Assembly (NCBI GenBank): GCA_029883045.1
Contig: JAOUJU010000026.1
Location: 1 to 11,968, forward strand
DNA length: 11,968 bases
Reading direction: 5' to 3'
From: Rhodospirillaceae bacterium
Lineage (GTDB): Bacteria; Pseudomonadota; Alphaproteobacteria; Rhodospirillales; Magnetovibrionaceae
Shown: positions 1-6,007 of the stretch, piece after piece
How the letters are laid out: each line of letters begins with the position of its first letter
How positions within the stretch are numbered: position 1 is the first letter of the stretch
Translations under genes and position numbers: made by a program
The notes under the pieces: generated by a model
What the model saw: only the letters and a program-made list of their open reading frames with translations
Told to the model about the DNA's origin: nothing
The model's database searches: none

Positions 1-60
1 ATTCAGAAACCTTTCAGCAACCTGCGTCTTGTGGTGCGCGAACGCGAGGAGATAGCTTAA
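1..60 (+). CDS. rplV: 50S ribosomal protein L22 (uL22), C-terminal fragment
   Basis: Only the last 19 codons and the TAA stop lie in the window. They read IQKPFSNLRLVVREREEIA, which resembles the C-terminal beta strand of bacterial L22 (a KPFSNL segment followed by VVRE). L22 binds 23S rRNA and lines the peptide exit tunnel. The position directly before rpsC is its standard S10-operon place. The stop codon shares its last A with the rpsC ATG, so the two genes overlap by one base and are probably translationally coupled. The rest of the gene is off the left edge. The identity rests on a short tail plus synteny. Confidence 0.85.
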   Translation: MQKPFSNLRLVVREREEIA

Positions 61-749
61 TGGGACATAAAGTAAATCCGATTGGTTTTCGTCTTGGCAT
101 TAACCGTACCTGGGATTCCAGATGGTATGCCGATGGCGAAAATTATGCCAATCAACTGCACGAAGACATGAAAATTCGTGAATATCTTAAAAAACGTTTG
201 GCCCAGGCTAGTGTTTCTAAGATTGTTATTGAACGTCCAGCTAAAAAAGCGCGCGTTACAATTTATTCTGCACGTCCCGGTGTTGTTATTGGTAAAAAAG
301 GCGCCGATATTGAAAAACTTCGTCGCGATATTGCTAACATCGCCGGAACTGATGCGGACATACACATCAACATTGTTGAAATTCGCAAACCTGAAATCGA
401 TGCCCAGTTGGTCGCCGATAATATTGCTCAACAATTGGAACGCCGGGTATCAACCCGTCGCGCCATGAAGCGGGCAGTTCAATCAGCAATGCGTATGGGT
501 GCCGAAGGCATCCGTGTTAACTGTGCTGGTCGTTTGGGTGGTGCGGAAATCGCACGTACCGTTTGGTATCGCGAAGGCCGTGTGCCGTTGCACACCCTTC
601 GTGCCGAAGTGGATTATGCAACTGCGTCAGCCCACACTACCTACGGCGTATGCGGCATCAAAGTTTGGATCTATAAAGGCGAAATTATGGCCCATGATCC
701 GATGGCAGTAGAAAAGAAATCACAAGCTCAGCAAACAGCAGGGCGTTGA
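60..749 (+). CDS. rpsC: 30S ribosomal protein S3 (uS3)
   Basis: S3 sits at the mRNA entry of the 30S subunit and contributes to mRNA unwinding. The 229-residue product starts MGHKVNPIGFRLGINRTWDS, the typical N-terminus of alphaproteobacterial S3. It carries a type II KH RNA-binding domain with the GKKG loop at residues 78-81, followed by the conserved C-terminal domain (RMGAEGIRVNCAGRLGGAEI and YGVCGIKVWIYKGE). Length is normal for the family. The ATG overlaps the rplV stop by one base. A GAGGAG ribosome-binding site at 46-51, inside rplV, stands 8 bases upstream and supports this start. The last 20 or so residues are polar and variable, as is usual for S3. Confidence 0.98.
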   Translation: MGHKVNPIGFRLGINRTWDSRWYADGENYANQLHEDMKIREYLKKRLAQASVSKIVIERPAKKARVTIYSARPGVVIGKKGADIEKLRRDIANIAGTDADIHINIVEIRKPEIDAQLVADNIAQQLERRVSTRRAMKRAVQSAMRMGAEGIRVNCAGRLGGAEIARTVWYREGRVPLHTLRAEVDYATASAHTTYGVCGIKVWIYKGEIMAHDPMAVEKKSQAQQTAGR

Positions 750-788
750 GTAAAATAAACAGATAGAAAGTGAGAGGGATAGCAGGCC

Positions 789-1208
789 ATGCTTAGCCCC
801 AAGAAGACAAAATTTCGTAAAGCCCACAAGGGTCGCATCCACGGCAATGCCAAGGGTGGAACCGTGCTTAATTTCGGTGCCTACGGTTTGAAGGCACTTG
901 AACCTGAACGTGTAACAGCGCGCCAGATTGAAGCGGCCCGTCGTGCAATGACGCGGCACATGAAGCGTGCTGGTCGTGTATGGATACGCATATTCCCTGA
1001 CGTTCCGGTTTCGCAAAAGCCAGCCGAAGTTCGCCAAGGTAAAGGTAAGGGTTCGGTTGAATACTGGGCCTGCAGGGTAAAACCCGGCCGTATCATGTTT
1101 GAGATCGACGGTGTGTCAAAAGAAATAGCCAAGGAAGCATTTGAGCTGGCAGCAGCTAAGCTTCCTATTCACACCCGTTTTGTAACGCGCTTTGGCGAGG
1201 AGGGATAA
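789..1208 (+). CDS. rplP: 50S ribosomal protein L16 (uL16)
   Basis: L16 is a late-assembling large-subunit protein near the A site and the 5S rRNA contact region. The 139-residue product begins MLSPKKTKFRKAHKGR and contains the conserved VRQGKGKGSVEYWACRVKPG segment. Arg82 in this segment aligns with E. coli Arg81, which is hydroxylated by the YcfD/RoxA oxygenase; whether it is modified here is unknown. A GAGGGA ribosome-binding site at 774-779 is 9 bases from the ATG. The 39-base gap after rpsC shows no strong promoter or hairpin. Length is normal. Confidence 0.98.
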   Translation: MLSPKKTKFRKAHKGRIHGNAKGGTVLNFGAYGLKALEPERVTARQIEAARRAMTRHMKRAGRVWIRIFPDVPVSQKPAEVRQGKGKGSVEYWACRVKPGRIMFEIDGVSKEIAKEAFELAAAKLPIHTRFVTRFGEEG

Positions 1209-1211
1209 ATT

Positions 1212-1412
1212 ATGAAAGCTCAAGACGTCCGCGCCAAATCAGAAGACGAACTCAAGCAGCAATTAGTTGACCTGCGCAAAGAATCTTTCAACCTGCGTTT
1301 TCAGGCGGCCAGCGGCCAGCTAGAAAATACTGCCCGCAAGGGAATGGTTAAAAAAGAAATTGCTCGGATTAAAACAATTTTGGGCGAGCGTACACGCTCT
1401 GCTCAAGCATAA
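1212..1412 (+). CDS. rpmC: 50S ribosomal protein L29 (uL29)
   Basis: L29 is a small two-helix protein near the peptide tunnel exit, next to L23, where trigger factor and SRP dock. The 66-residue product (MKAQDVRAKSEDELKQQL, then LRKESFNLRFQAASGQLEN) matches the family in length and in the conserved LRFQ-x-A-x-GQLEN core. Only 3 bases separate it from rplP. Its strong GAGGAGG ribosome-binding site (1197-1203) lies in the final codons of rplP, 8 bases before the ATG. Confidence 0.97.
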   Translation: MKAQDVRAKSEDELKQQLVDLRKESFNLRFQAASGQLENTARKGMVKKEIARIKTILGERTRSAQA

Positions 1413-1426
1413 AGGAGAGCCAAGAC

Positions 1427-1663
1427 ATGCCAAAACGCATTTTGCAGGGTGTCGTGGTAAGCGACAAGCAGGACAAGACCGTTACCGTAAAGGTGGAACG
1501 CAAGGTCATGCACCCGCTTTATAAAAAATATGTGCGTAAATCCAAGAAATACGCCGCACATGATGAAACTAACAGCATCAAGATTGGTGAAATTGTTAAA
1601 ATTCGCGAATGCGCACCAATTTCAAAGCGTAAAGCTTGGGAAGTCATCACCGAGTCCGCCTAA
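1427..1663 (+). CDS. rpsQ: 30S ribosomal protein S17 (uS17)
   Basis: S17 is an OB-fold primary 16S rRNA-binding protein that organises the 5' domain of the 30S subunit. The 78-residue product starts MPKRILQGVVVSDKQDKT and contains the signature segment around KVMHPLYKKYVRKSKKY and the IGEIVKIRECAPISKRKAW stretch. AAAGGAG around 1411-1417 supplies the ribosome-binding site. This is the last gene of the classical S10 operon. Its final Ala codon and stop form the left arm of a 9-bp inverted repeat, listed separately. Confidence 0.98.
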   Translation: MPKRILQGVVVSDKQDKTVTVKVERKVMHPLYKKYVRKSKKYAAHDETNSIKIGEIVKIRECAPISKRKAWEVITESA

Positions 1664-1682
1664 AAACTGCCGATTAGGCGGA
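1655..1682 (+). repeat. 9-bp inverted repeat over the rpsQ stop codon (S10/spc junction)
   Basis: TCCGCCTAA (1655-1663) and TTAGGCGGA (1674-1682) are perfectly complementary across a 10-base loop. The left arm contains the rpsQ stop codon. No T run follows, so it is not a classical intrinsic terminator. In RNA it could form a hairpin that pauses polymerase, protects a processed 3' end, or separates S10 from spc translation. About 0.5 perfect 9-bp repeats with a short loop would be expected by chance in 12 kb, so only its position makes it notable. Confidence 0.5.
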
Positions 1683-1710
1683 GACCGTGGTGAATTAAGG
1701 AGTAAGTAAA

Positions 1711-2079
1711 ATGATACAGGTAGAGACAAATCTAGAAGTAGCCGACAACTCAGGCGCACGTCGGGTGCAATGTATAAAAGTAATCGGCGGTTCAAAGCGC
1801 AGGTATGCTTCTGTTGGCGATGTAATTATCGTTTCAATAAAAGACGCAATCCCCCGCGGTCGCGTTAAAAAAGGCGATGTCCACCGTGCAGTTGTTGTTC
1901 GCACAGCAAAAGACATTAATCGCGCAGATGGATCGACCATTCGTTTTGATAACAACGCAGCAGTTCTTATCAATAAGACTGGCGAGCCAATTGGAACCCG
2001 TATTTTTGGCCCAGTTACCCGCGAACTGCGTGCAAAAAAATATATGAAAATCGTCTCTTTGGCGCCCGAGGTACTGTGA
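1711..2079 (+). CDS. rplN: 50S ribosomal protein L14 (uL14)
   Basis: L14 lies at the subunit interface, where it forms bridges to the 30S and is the target of the silencing factor RsfS. The 122-residue length is exactly typical. The start MIQVETNLEVADNSGAR and the core KKGDVHRAVVVRTAK with GTRIFGPVTRELR are diagnostic. It opens the spc operon. A strong TAAGGAG ribosome-binding site (1696-1702) is 8 bases from the ATG. No convincing promoter is visible in the 47-base gap upstream, so transcription from S10 probably continues into it. Its TGA stop overlaps the rplX ATG by one base. Confidence 0.98.
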   Translation: MIQVETNLEVADNSGARRVQCIKVIGGSKRRYASVGDVIIVSIKDAIPRGRVKKGDVHRAVVVRTAKDINRADGSTIRFDNNAAVLINKTGEPIGTRIFGPVTRELRAKKYMKIVSLAPEVL

Positions 2080-2396
2080 TGTTAAGCAAAATAAAAAAAG
2101 GCGATCAAGTTATTGTCACCACTGGACGCTCCAAAGGCGTAATAGGTGAAGTTATTCGTGTGCGCCCCAAAAGCAACACTGCTTTTGTGCAGGGCGTAAA
2201 CATGGTGAAGCGTCACACTCGCCCGACACAGGCAAGTGAAGGCGGCATCATTGAAAAAGAAGCGGAAATTCACCTTTCCAATCTAGCCCTGATAGACCCC
2301 AAGGACGGCAAGGCGACGCGCGTCGGTACCAAGGTCTTGAAGGATGGTAAAAAAGTGCGTTACGCCAAGCGCTCCGGCGAAGTTCTGGACGCTTAA
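2079..2396 (+). CDS. rplX: 50S ribosomal protein L24 (uL24)
   Basis: L24 is an assembly initiator of the large subunit and sits near the tunnel exit. The product of 105 residues reads MLSKIKKGDQVIVTTGRSKG, with the N-terminal KOW motif, and continues through VNMVKRHTRPTQ and a glycine/lysine-rich tail ending GKKVRYAKRSGEVLDA. I chose the ATG at 2079, which overlaps the rplN TGA by one base. An in-frame GTG three bases upstream (2076) would add only one residue and gives a four-base overlap; the two are hard to separate, but ATG is the more usual choice. Translational coupling to rplN is likely. Confidence 0.96.
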   Translation: MLSKIKKGDQVIVTTGRSKGVIGEVIRVRPKSNTAFVQGVNMVKRHTRPTQASEGGIIEKEAEIHLSNLALIDPKDGKATRVGTKVLKDGKKVRYAKRSGEVLDA

Positions 2397-2404
2397 GGAA
2401 GGGC

Positions 2405-2968
2405 ATGGATATGGCACGTTTACAAGAAATATATCGTTCAGAGATCGTCCCGGTTATGCAGGAGCAGTTCAATTATAAGAACATTATGCAAATGCCAAAA
2501 CTGGATAAGATCGTTATCAACATGGGTGTTGGCGAAGCTTCTCAAGACAAGAAGAAAATAGAGGGCGCAATTAACGACATGACCCTTATCGCTGGCCAGC
2601 GTCCCGTAAAAACAAAGGCCAAGAATTCTATCGCCGGCTTTAAGTTGCGCGAAGAAATGGTTGTTGGCGCAAAGGTAACGCTGCGCAAAGACCGTATGTA
2701 TGAATTTCTTGACCGTTTGGTTAACACAGCACTTCCCCGCGTTCGTGATTTCCGTGGCCTTTCATCAAAGGGCTTTGATGGTAATGGCAATTTTGCCATG
2801 GGCATTAAAGAACAGATCGTGTTCCCTGAAATTGATTATGACAAGGTGGATAAAGTTCGCGGAATGGACATCATCATATGCACAACCGCAAAAACAGATG
2901 CAGAAGCACTCGCGCTGCTGAAGGCATTTCAGATGCCCTTCGGCACCGAAAGCGGAGGAAATAAATAA
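2405..2968 (+). CDS. rplE: 50S ribosomal protein L5 (uL5)
   Basis: L5 binds 5S rRNA in the central protuberance and touches P-site tRNA. The 187-residue product includes the family signatures MPKLDKIVINMGVGEA, RPVKTKAKNSIAGFKLREE and RVRDFRGLSSKGFDGNGN (from residue 112), with FPEIDYDKVDKVRGMDI near the end. The start is uncertain between ATG 2405 (AAGGA 5 bases upstream) and ATG 2411 (AAGGG 7 bases upstream, giving MARLQEIY and 185 residues). In E. coli the S8 repressor site of the spc operon lies at this rplX/rplE junction. I could not recognise an S8-type stem with certainty here. The stop overlaps rpsN by one base. Confidence 0.97.
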   Translation: MDMARLQEIYRSEIVPVMQEQFNYKNIMQMPKLDKIVINMGVGEASQDKKKIEGAINDMTLIAGQRPVKTKAKNSIAGFKLREEMVVGAKVTLRKDRMYEFLDRLVNTALPRVRDFRGLSSKGFDGNGNFAMGIKEQIVFPEIDYDKVDKVRGMDIIICTTAKTDAEALALLKAFQMPFGTESGGNK

Positions 2969-3273
2969 TGGCTAAGAAATCTTCAGTAGAGCGTAACGAA
3001 AAAAGGGCCCGTCTGGCCAAGCGCTTTGCCGCCAAACGGGCACGCCTTAAGGCCGTGACCAAAGATCAAAGCATTAGCGTTGAAGAACGTTTTGAAGCTC
3101 AGTTAAAACTGGCCCAGTTGCCACGCAATTCAGCACTTAATCGTGTTCGTCTACGTTGCGGCATCACCGGGCGTCCGCGCGGTAATTACCGTAAATTTAA
3201 ATTGTCTCGTATCGCGCTTCGCGATCTAGCCAGCCGGGGTGAGATTCCCGGTATGGTTAAGTCGAGCTGGTAA
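2968..3273 (+). CDS. rpsN: 30S ribosomal protein S14 (uS14), zinc-independent type
   Basis: S14 belongs to the 30S head and is one of the last proteins to assemble. At 101 residues this is the long form. The C-terminal RLRCGITGRPRGNYRKFKLS has only one cysteine (Cys64), so the CxxC...CxxC zinc ribbon of the short form is absent; this is the C-minus type usual in Proteobacteria. The ATG shares its A with the rplE stop. The GGAGG site (2954-2958) is inside the rplE tail, 9 bases upstream, which suggests coupling. Confidence 0.97.
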   Translation: MAKKSSVERNEKRARLAKRFAAKRARLKAVTKDQSISVEERFEAQLKLAQLPRNSALNRVRLRCGITGRPRGNYRKFKLSRIALRDLASRGEIPGMVKSSW

Positions 3274-3287
3274 GGGAGGGCCAATAG

Positions 3288-3686
3288 ATGTCAATGACCG
3301 ATCCCCTGGGCGATATGCTCACTCGAATTCGCAACGGCCAAATGGCCCGTAAAAGTGCTATTACTGCGCCGGCTTCTAAGCTGCGCATGAATGTGCTCGA
3401 AGTTCTTAAACGCGAAGGCTACATTCGCAGCTTCGAAGATTACGAAGTTACGGCTGGTATTCGTGAAATTAAGATTGAGCTCAAATATCACGAGGGCGAA
3501 CCCGTTATTCAAAAGATTGCACGCGTTTCTAAGCCGGGCCGTCGTGTTTATTCAAAGATCAAAGATCTTTCCAACGTCTATAACGGACTTGGTATTTCTA
3601 TCATCTCAACACCTCAAGGTGTGATGAGCGATACCGAAGCCCGCAAGGCAAACGTAGGGGGCGAAGTCCTCTGCCAAGTATTCTAA
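3288..3686 (+). CDS. rpsH: 30S ribosomal protein S8 (uS8)
   Basis: S8 is a primary binder of the 16S central domain, and in E. coli it is also the translational repressor of the spc operon. The 132-residue product starts MSMTDPLGDMLTRIRNGQ and ends with the near-invariant TPQGVMSDTEARKANVGGE followed by VLCQVF. Of the two nearby ATG codons, 3288 has a GGGAGG site 8 bases away. The second (3294) would be 14 bases away, so 3288 is preferred. Length is normal. Confidence 0.98.
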   Translation: MSMTDPLGDMLTRIRNGQMARKSAITAPASKLRMNVLEVLKREGYIRSFEDYEVTAGIREIKIELKYHEGEPVIQKIARVSKPGRRVYSKIKDLSNVYNGLGISIISTPQGVMSDTEARKANVGGEVLCQVF

Positions 3687-3708
3687 GGCGCAAGGACAGG
3701 AAAATAAA

Positions 3709-4242
3709 ATGTCACGTATAGGTATAAACCCAATTACTGTTCCCGCTGGCGTAACCGTTTCTATTGACGGTCTTATTGTTACCGCCAAGGGAAAACTGGG
3801 AGAACTAAGTGCACGCCTGACCGATGATGTTATCGTTGTTCAGAGCGAAGGCATCATAAACGTAAAACCACGCGAAGGGTCGCCACGGGCAAAACAGATG
3901 TGGGGAATGTCGCGCACTGTTGTTAATAATCTTGTTGTTGGCGTTGCCGAAGGCTTCACCAAAAAACTGCAAATCAACGGTGTTGGTTATCGTGCAGCAC
4001 TTCAGGGCAAAGACCTTGTTCTACAGCTTGGTTACAGCCACGAAGTTCGCTATCCGATGCCCGCAGGTATTGATATTAAGTGTCCCGACCAGACACACAT
4101 TGAAATTTCTGGCGCTGACAAGCAAAGAGTTGGTCAGGTGGCAGCAGAAATCCGCTCATATCGTAAACCCGAACCCTACAAGGGCAAGGGCATAAAATAT
4201 GAAGATGAATATATCTTCCGCAAGGAAGGCAAGAAGAAGTAA
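3709..4242 (+). CDS. rplF: 50S ribosomal protein L6 (uL6)
   Basis: L6 binds the sarcin-ricin loop region of 23S rRNA through two similar domains. The 177-residue protein starts MSRIGINPITVPAGVTVSI and carries the central QINGVGYRAALQGKDLVLQLG. The C-terminal signature PEPYKGKGIKY is at residues 154-164, followed by a basic tail (FRKEGKKK). Length equals the usual bacterial size. An AGGAAA site at 3698-3703 precedes the ATG. Confidence 0.98.
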   Translation: MSRIGINPITVPAGVTVSIDGLIVTAKGKLGELSARLTDDVIVVQSEGIINVKPREGSPRAKQMWGMSRTVVNNLVVGVAEGFTKKLQINGVGYRAALQGKDLVLQLGYSHEVRYPMPAGIDIKCPDQTHIEISGADKQRVGQVAAEIRSYRKPEPYKGKGIKYEDEYIFRKEGKKK

Positions 4243-4251
4243 GGCACAGTC

Positions 4252-4608
4252 ATGGCAAGCACTAAAAAACTATTTGAGCGCCGTAAGAACAGCATCCGTA
4301 GCAAAATCGCCAAAAGCGGTACCGGACGCCCAAGACTTTCTGTGTTCCGTTCCAGCAAATACATCTACGTTCAGGTCATTGATGATGTCCAGGGCAAAAC
4401 GGTGGCCGCTGCTTCCAGTTTGGAAAAAGTATTTAAAGGCAAGACCGGCGCCAATGGCGATGCCGCAATTGCTGTTGGAAAACTTATCGCTGAACGCGCC
4501 ATCAAAGCTGGCATCAAAGACGTTGTCTTTGATCGTGGCGGATATCGTTATCATGGCCGTATCAAGGCCCTTGCTGATGCAGCCCGCGAGGGCGGCCTAA
4601 AATTTTAA
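4252..4608 (+). CDS. rplR: 50S ribosomal protein L18 (uL18)
   Basis: L18 binds 5S rRNA together with L5 and helps bring it into the central protuberance. The 118-residue product begins with a basic tail (STKKLFERRKNSIRSKI), then RLSVFRSSKYIYVQVIDD, and ends with FDRGGYRYHGRIKALA and the closing LKF typical of bacterial L18. Nine bases separate it from rplF. The site AAGG overlaps the rplF stop and is weaker than most in this operon, so re-initiation by ribosomes finishing rplF may help. Confidence 0.98.
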   Translation: MASTKKLFERRKNSIRSKIAKSGTGRPRLSVFRSSKYIYVQVIDDVQGKTVAAASSLEKVFKGKTGANGDAAIAVGKLIAERAIKAGIKDVVFDRGGYRYHGRIKALADAAREGGLKF

Positions 4609-4623
4609 TATGGAGTTCTAACC

Positions 4624-5193
4624 ATGAACCAACCTGCTAACCAACGCTCTGATCGTCGCGATCGCAATCCACGGGACCGCGAAGAATCTGAACTTATCGA
4701 CCGTCTGGTCGGAATTAACCGCGTCGCCAAGACCGTAAAGGGTGGACGTAACATGTCGTTTGCTGCCCTAGTTGTGGTTGGTGATGGCAAAGGCAAGGTA
4801 GGCTTTGGTACCGGTAAGGCACAGGAAGTTCCCGAAGCTATCCGCAAGGCAACCGATAACGCTAAAAAGAATATGATCCACGTACCGCTTCGTGATGGTC
4901 GTACACTTCACCACGATATCGAAGGTCGTTATGGCGCGGGACACGTTGTACTGCGTAGCGCCCCTCCGGGAACCGGTGTTATTGCTGGTGGTCCGATGCG
5001 TGCGGTATTTGAATCAATGGGCGTGCAGGATGTGGTTACAAAATCAATTGGCACCCAGAACCCGCACAACATGATTAAAGCTACCTTCGATGCACTAAAA
5101 AACAGCACATCACCGCGCGCGGTGGCAGCTCGTCGCGGCCTTAAGGTTGGTGATGTAGTTAGCCGTCGTGGTGGCGAAGCAGCTGAAGCTTAA
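4624..5193 (+). CDS. rpsE: 30S ribosomal protein S5 (uS5)
   Basis: S5 is near the decoding centre and mRNA entry, and affects fidelity. The 189-residue protein has a charged, Arg/Asp-rich N-terminal extension of about 23 residues and then ELIDRLVGINRVAKTVKGGR. The VKGG loop (residues 38-41) is the region where spectinomycin-resistance substitutions fall in E. coli; the sequence here looks wild type. The second S5 domain shows APPGTGVIAGGPMRAVFE and a KSIGTQNPHN motif. GGAG at 4612-4615 is 8 bases from the ATG. Acidic/Ala tail (GGEAAEA). Confidence 0.98.
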   Translation: MNQPANQRSDRRDRNPRDREESELIDRLVGINRVAKTVKGGRNMSFAALVVVGDGKGKVGFGTGKAQEVPEAIRKATDNAKKNMIHVPLRDGRTLHHDIEGRYGAGHVVLRSAPPGTGVIAGGPMRAVFESMGVQDVVTKSIGTQNPHNMIKATFDALKNSTSPRAVAARRGLKVGDVVSRRGGEAAEA

Positions 5194-5205
5194 GGAGCAA
5201 CTTAG

Positions 5206-5400
5206 ATGTCCGCCAAGAAAACTGTAAAAGTAACCCAAACCGCTAGCCCAATTGGTCGCCCAGTTGACCAGTTGGCAACACTTAAAGGTTTGGGTCTTAA
5301 TAAAATAAACCGTTCGCGCGAACTAGAAGACACACCTTCTGTCCGCGGTATGATTAACAAGGTTTCACACCTTGTTCGCGTTGAAGAAGCCGGTAAATAA
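5206..5400 (+). CDS. rpmD: 50S ribosomal protein L30 (uL30)
   Basis: L30 is a small 23S rRNA-binding protein of bacterial large subunits. The 64-residue product (KTVKVTQTASPIGRPVDQ, then TLKGLGLNKINRSRELEDTP and a final MINKVSHLVRVEE) matches the family closely; the LKGLGLNK stretch is the clearest marker. AAGGAG (5192-5197) overlaps the rpsE stop and is 8 bases from the ATG. Its place between rpsE and rplO is the standard one. Confidence 0.97.
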   Translation: MSAKKTVKVTQTASPIGRPVDQLATLKGLGLNKINRSRELEDTPSVRGMINKVSHLVRVEEAGK

Positions 5401-5432
5401 CGCCTGCTTTTATTCTCAAAGGGATAGTCAAG

Positions 5433-5972
5433 ATGAAGCTCAACCAATTAAGCGATAACCAAGGCGCCACCAAAGACCGCAAGCGTATCGGCCGGGGCAT
5501 CGGCTCGGGCAAGGGTAAAACCGGCGGTCGCGGCGTAAAAGGCCAGAAATCAAGAAGCGGTGTTTCACTGCTTGGCTTTGAAGGCGGCCAGATGCCGCTT
5601 TTCCGTCGTTTGCCAAAACGCGGTTTTAACAACATTTTCCGCAAGAAATATGCAGAAGTTAACATTGGCCGCCTGCAAAAAGCGGTTGATGCGGGAACCC
5701 TTAATGCCAGCGAGTTGGTTGATCAAAAATCTCTTCGCGCAGCTGGCCTTATTAAAGGATCAGTTGATGGTATTCGTGTTCTTGCCAAGGGCGTTTTAAA
5801 AACAAAGCTCAACATCGCAGCCGATGGCGCATCTGCGGCCGCTATTGAAGCAGTAAAAAAAGCAGGCGGTGAATTGACTGTTAAAGCTAAAGCCGAACCA
5901 GCAAAAACCGGTAAAAGAACTGAACGCCGTATTGCAGCCGCTGAAAAGCGCGAAGCACGCTTTGCTAAATAA
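5433..5972 (+). CDS. rplO: 50S ribosomal protein L15 (uL15) with a basic C-terminal extension
   Basis: L15 is a late-assembly large-subunit protein with an extended Gly/Arg/Lys-rich N-terminus that threads into 23S rRNA. The sequence shows RIGRGIGSGKGKTGGRGVKG, KSRSGVSLLGFEGGQMPL and RRLPKRGFNNIF in the expected order. The usual family end (GGELTV, residues 145-150) is followed by about 29 extra residues, rich in Lys/Arg/Ala (11 basic, 4 acidic) and probably helical or disordered. This makes the protein 179 residues against roughly 145-160 in most relatives. AAAGGGA at 5418-5424 supports the ATG. Confidence 0.97.
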   Translation: MKLNQLSDNQGATKDRKRIGRGIGSGKGKTGGRGVKGQKSRSGVSLLGFEGGQMPLFRRLPKRGFNNIFRKKYAEVNIGRLQKAVDAGTLNASELVDQKSLRAAGLIKGSVDGIRVLAKGVLKTKLNIAADGASAAAIEAVKKAGGELTVKAKAEPAKTGKRTERRIAAAEKREARFAK

Positions 5973-5996
5973 TTAAGCCTTGTAATTAAGTCTTGG
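5971..5996 (+). repeat. Imperfect 13-bp tandem duplication in the rplO-secY gap
   Basis: AATTAAGCCTTGT (5971-5983) is followed directly by AATTAAGTCTTGG (5984-5996), identical at 11 of 13 positions. The first copy includes the last two bases of the rplO TAA stop. The second copy ends in the G-run used as the secY ribosome-binding site. It looks like a small slippage duplication that lengthened this gap. No function can be assigned. Confidence 0.55.
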
Positions 5997-6007
5997 GGAA
6001 AAAATAA

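Noticed and set aside
57..434. Minus-strand open frame opposite rpsC, and similar antisense frames over other ribosomal genes
   Set aside because: They lie wholly over highly conserved plus-strand genes, lack ribosome-binding sites, and show no domain.
1664..1710. Possible spc-operon promoter in the rpsQ-rplN gap
   Set aside because: No pair of hexamers at acceptable spacing is visible; only the hairpin and the rplN ribosome-binding site stand out.
2387..2420. S8 repressor-binding structure at the rplX-rplE junction, as in E. coli
   Set aside because: I could not find a convincing stem with the S8-type internal loop by eye; a covariance-model search would be needed.
4610..4621. Three-codon mini-frame ATG GAG TTC TAA between rplR and rpsE
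   Set aside because: It has no ribosome-binding site of its own and overlaps the rpsE GGAG site; most likely chance.
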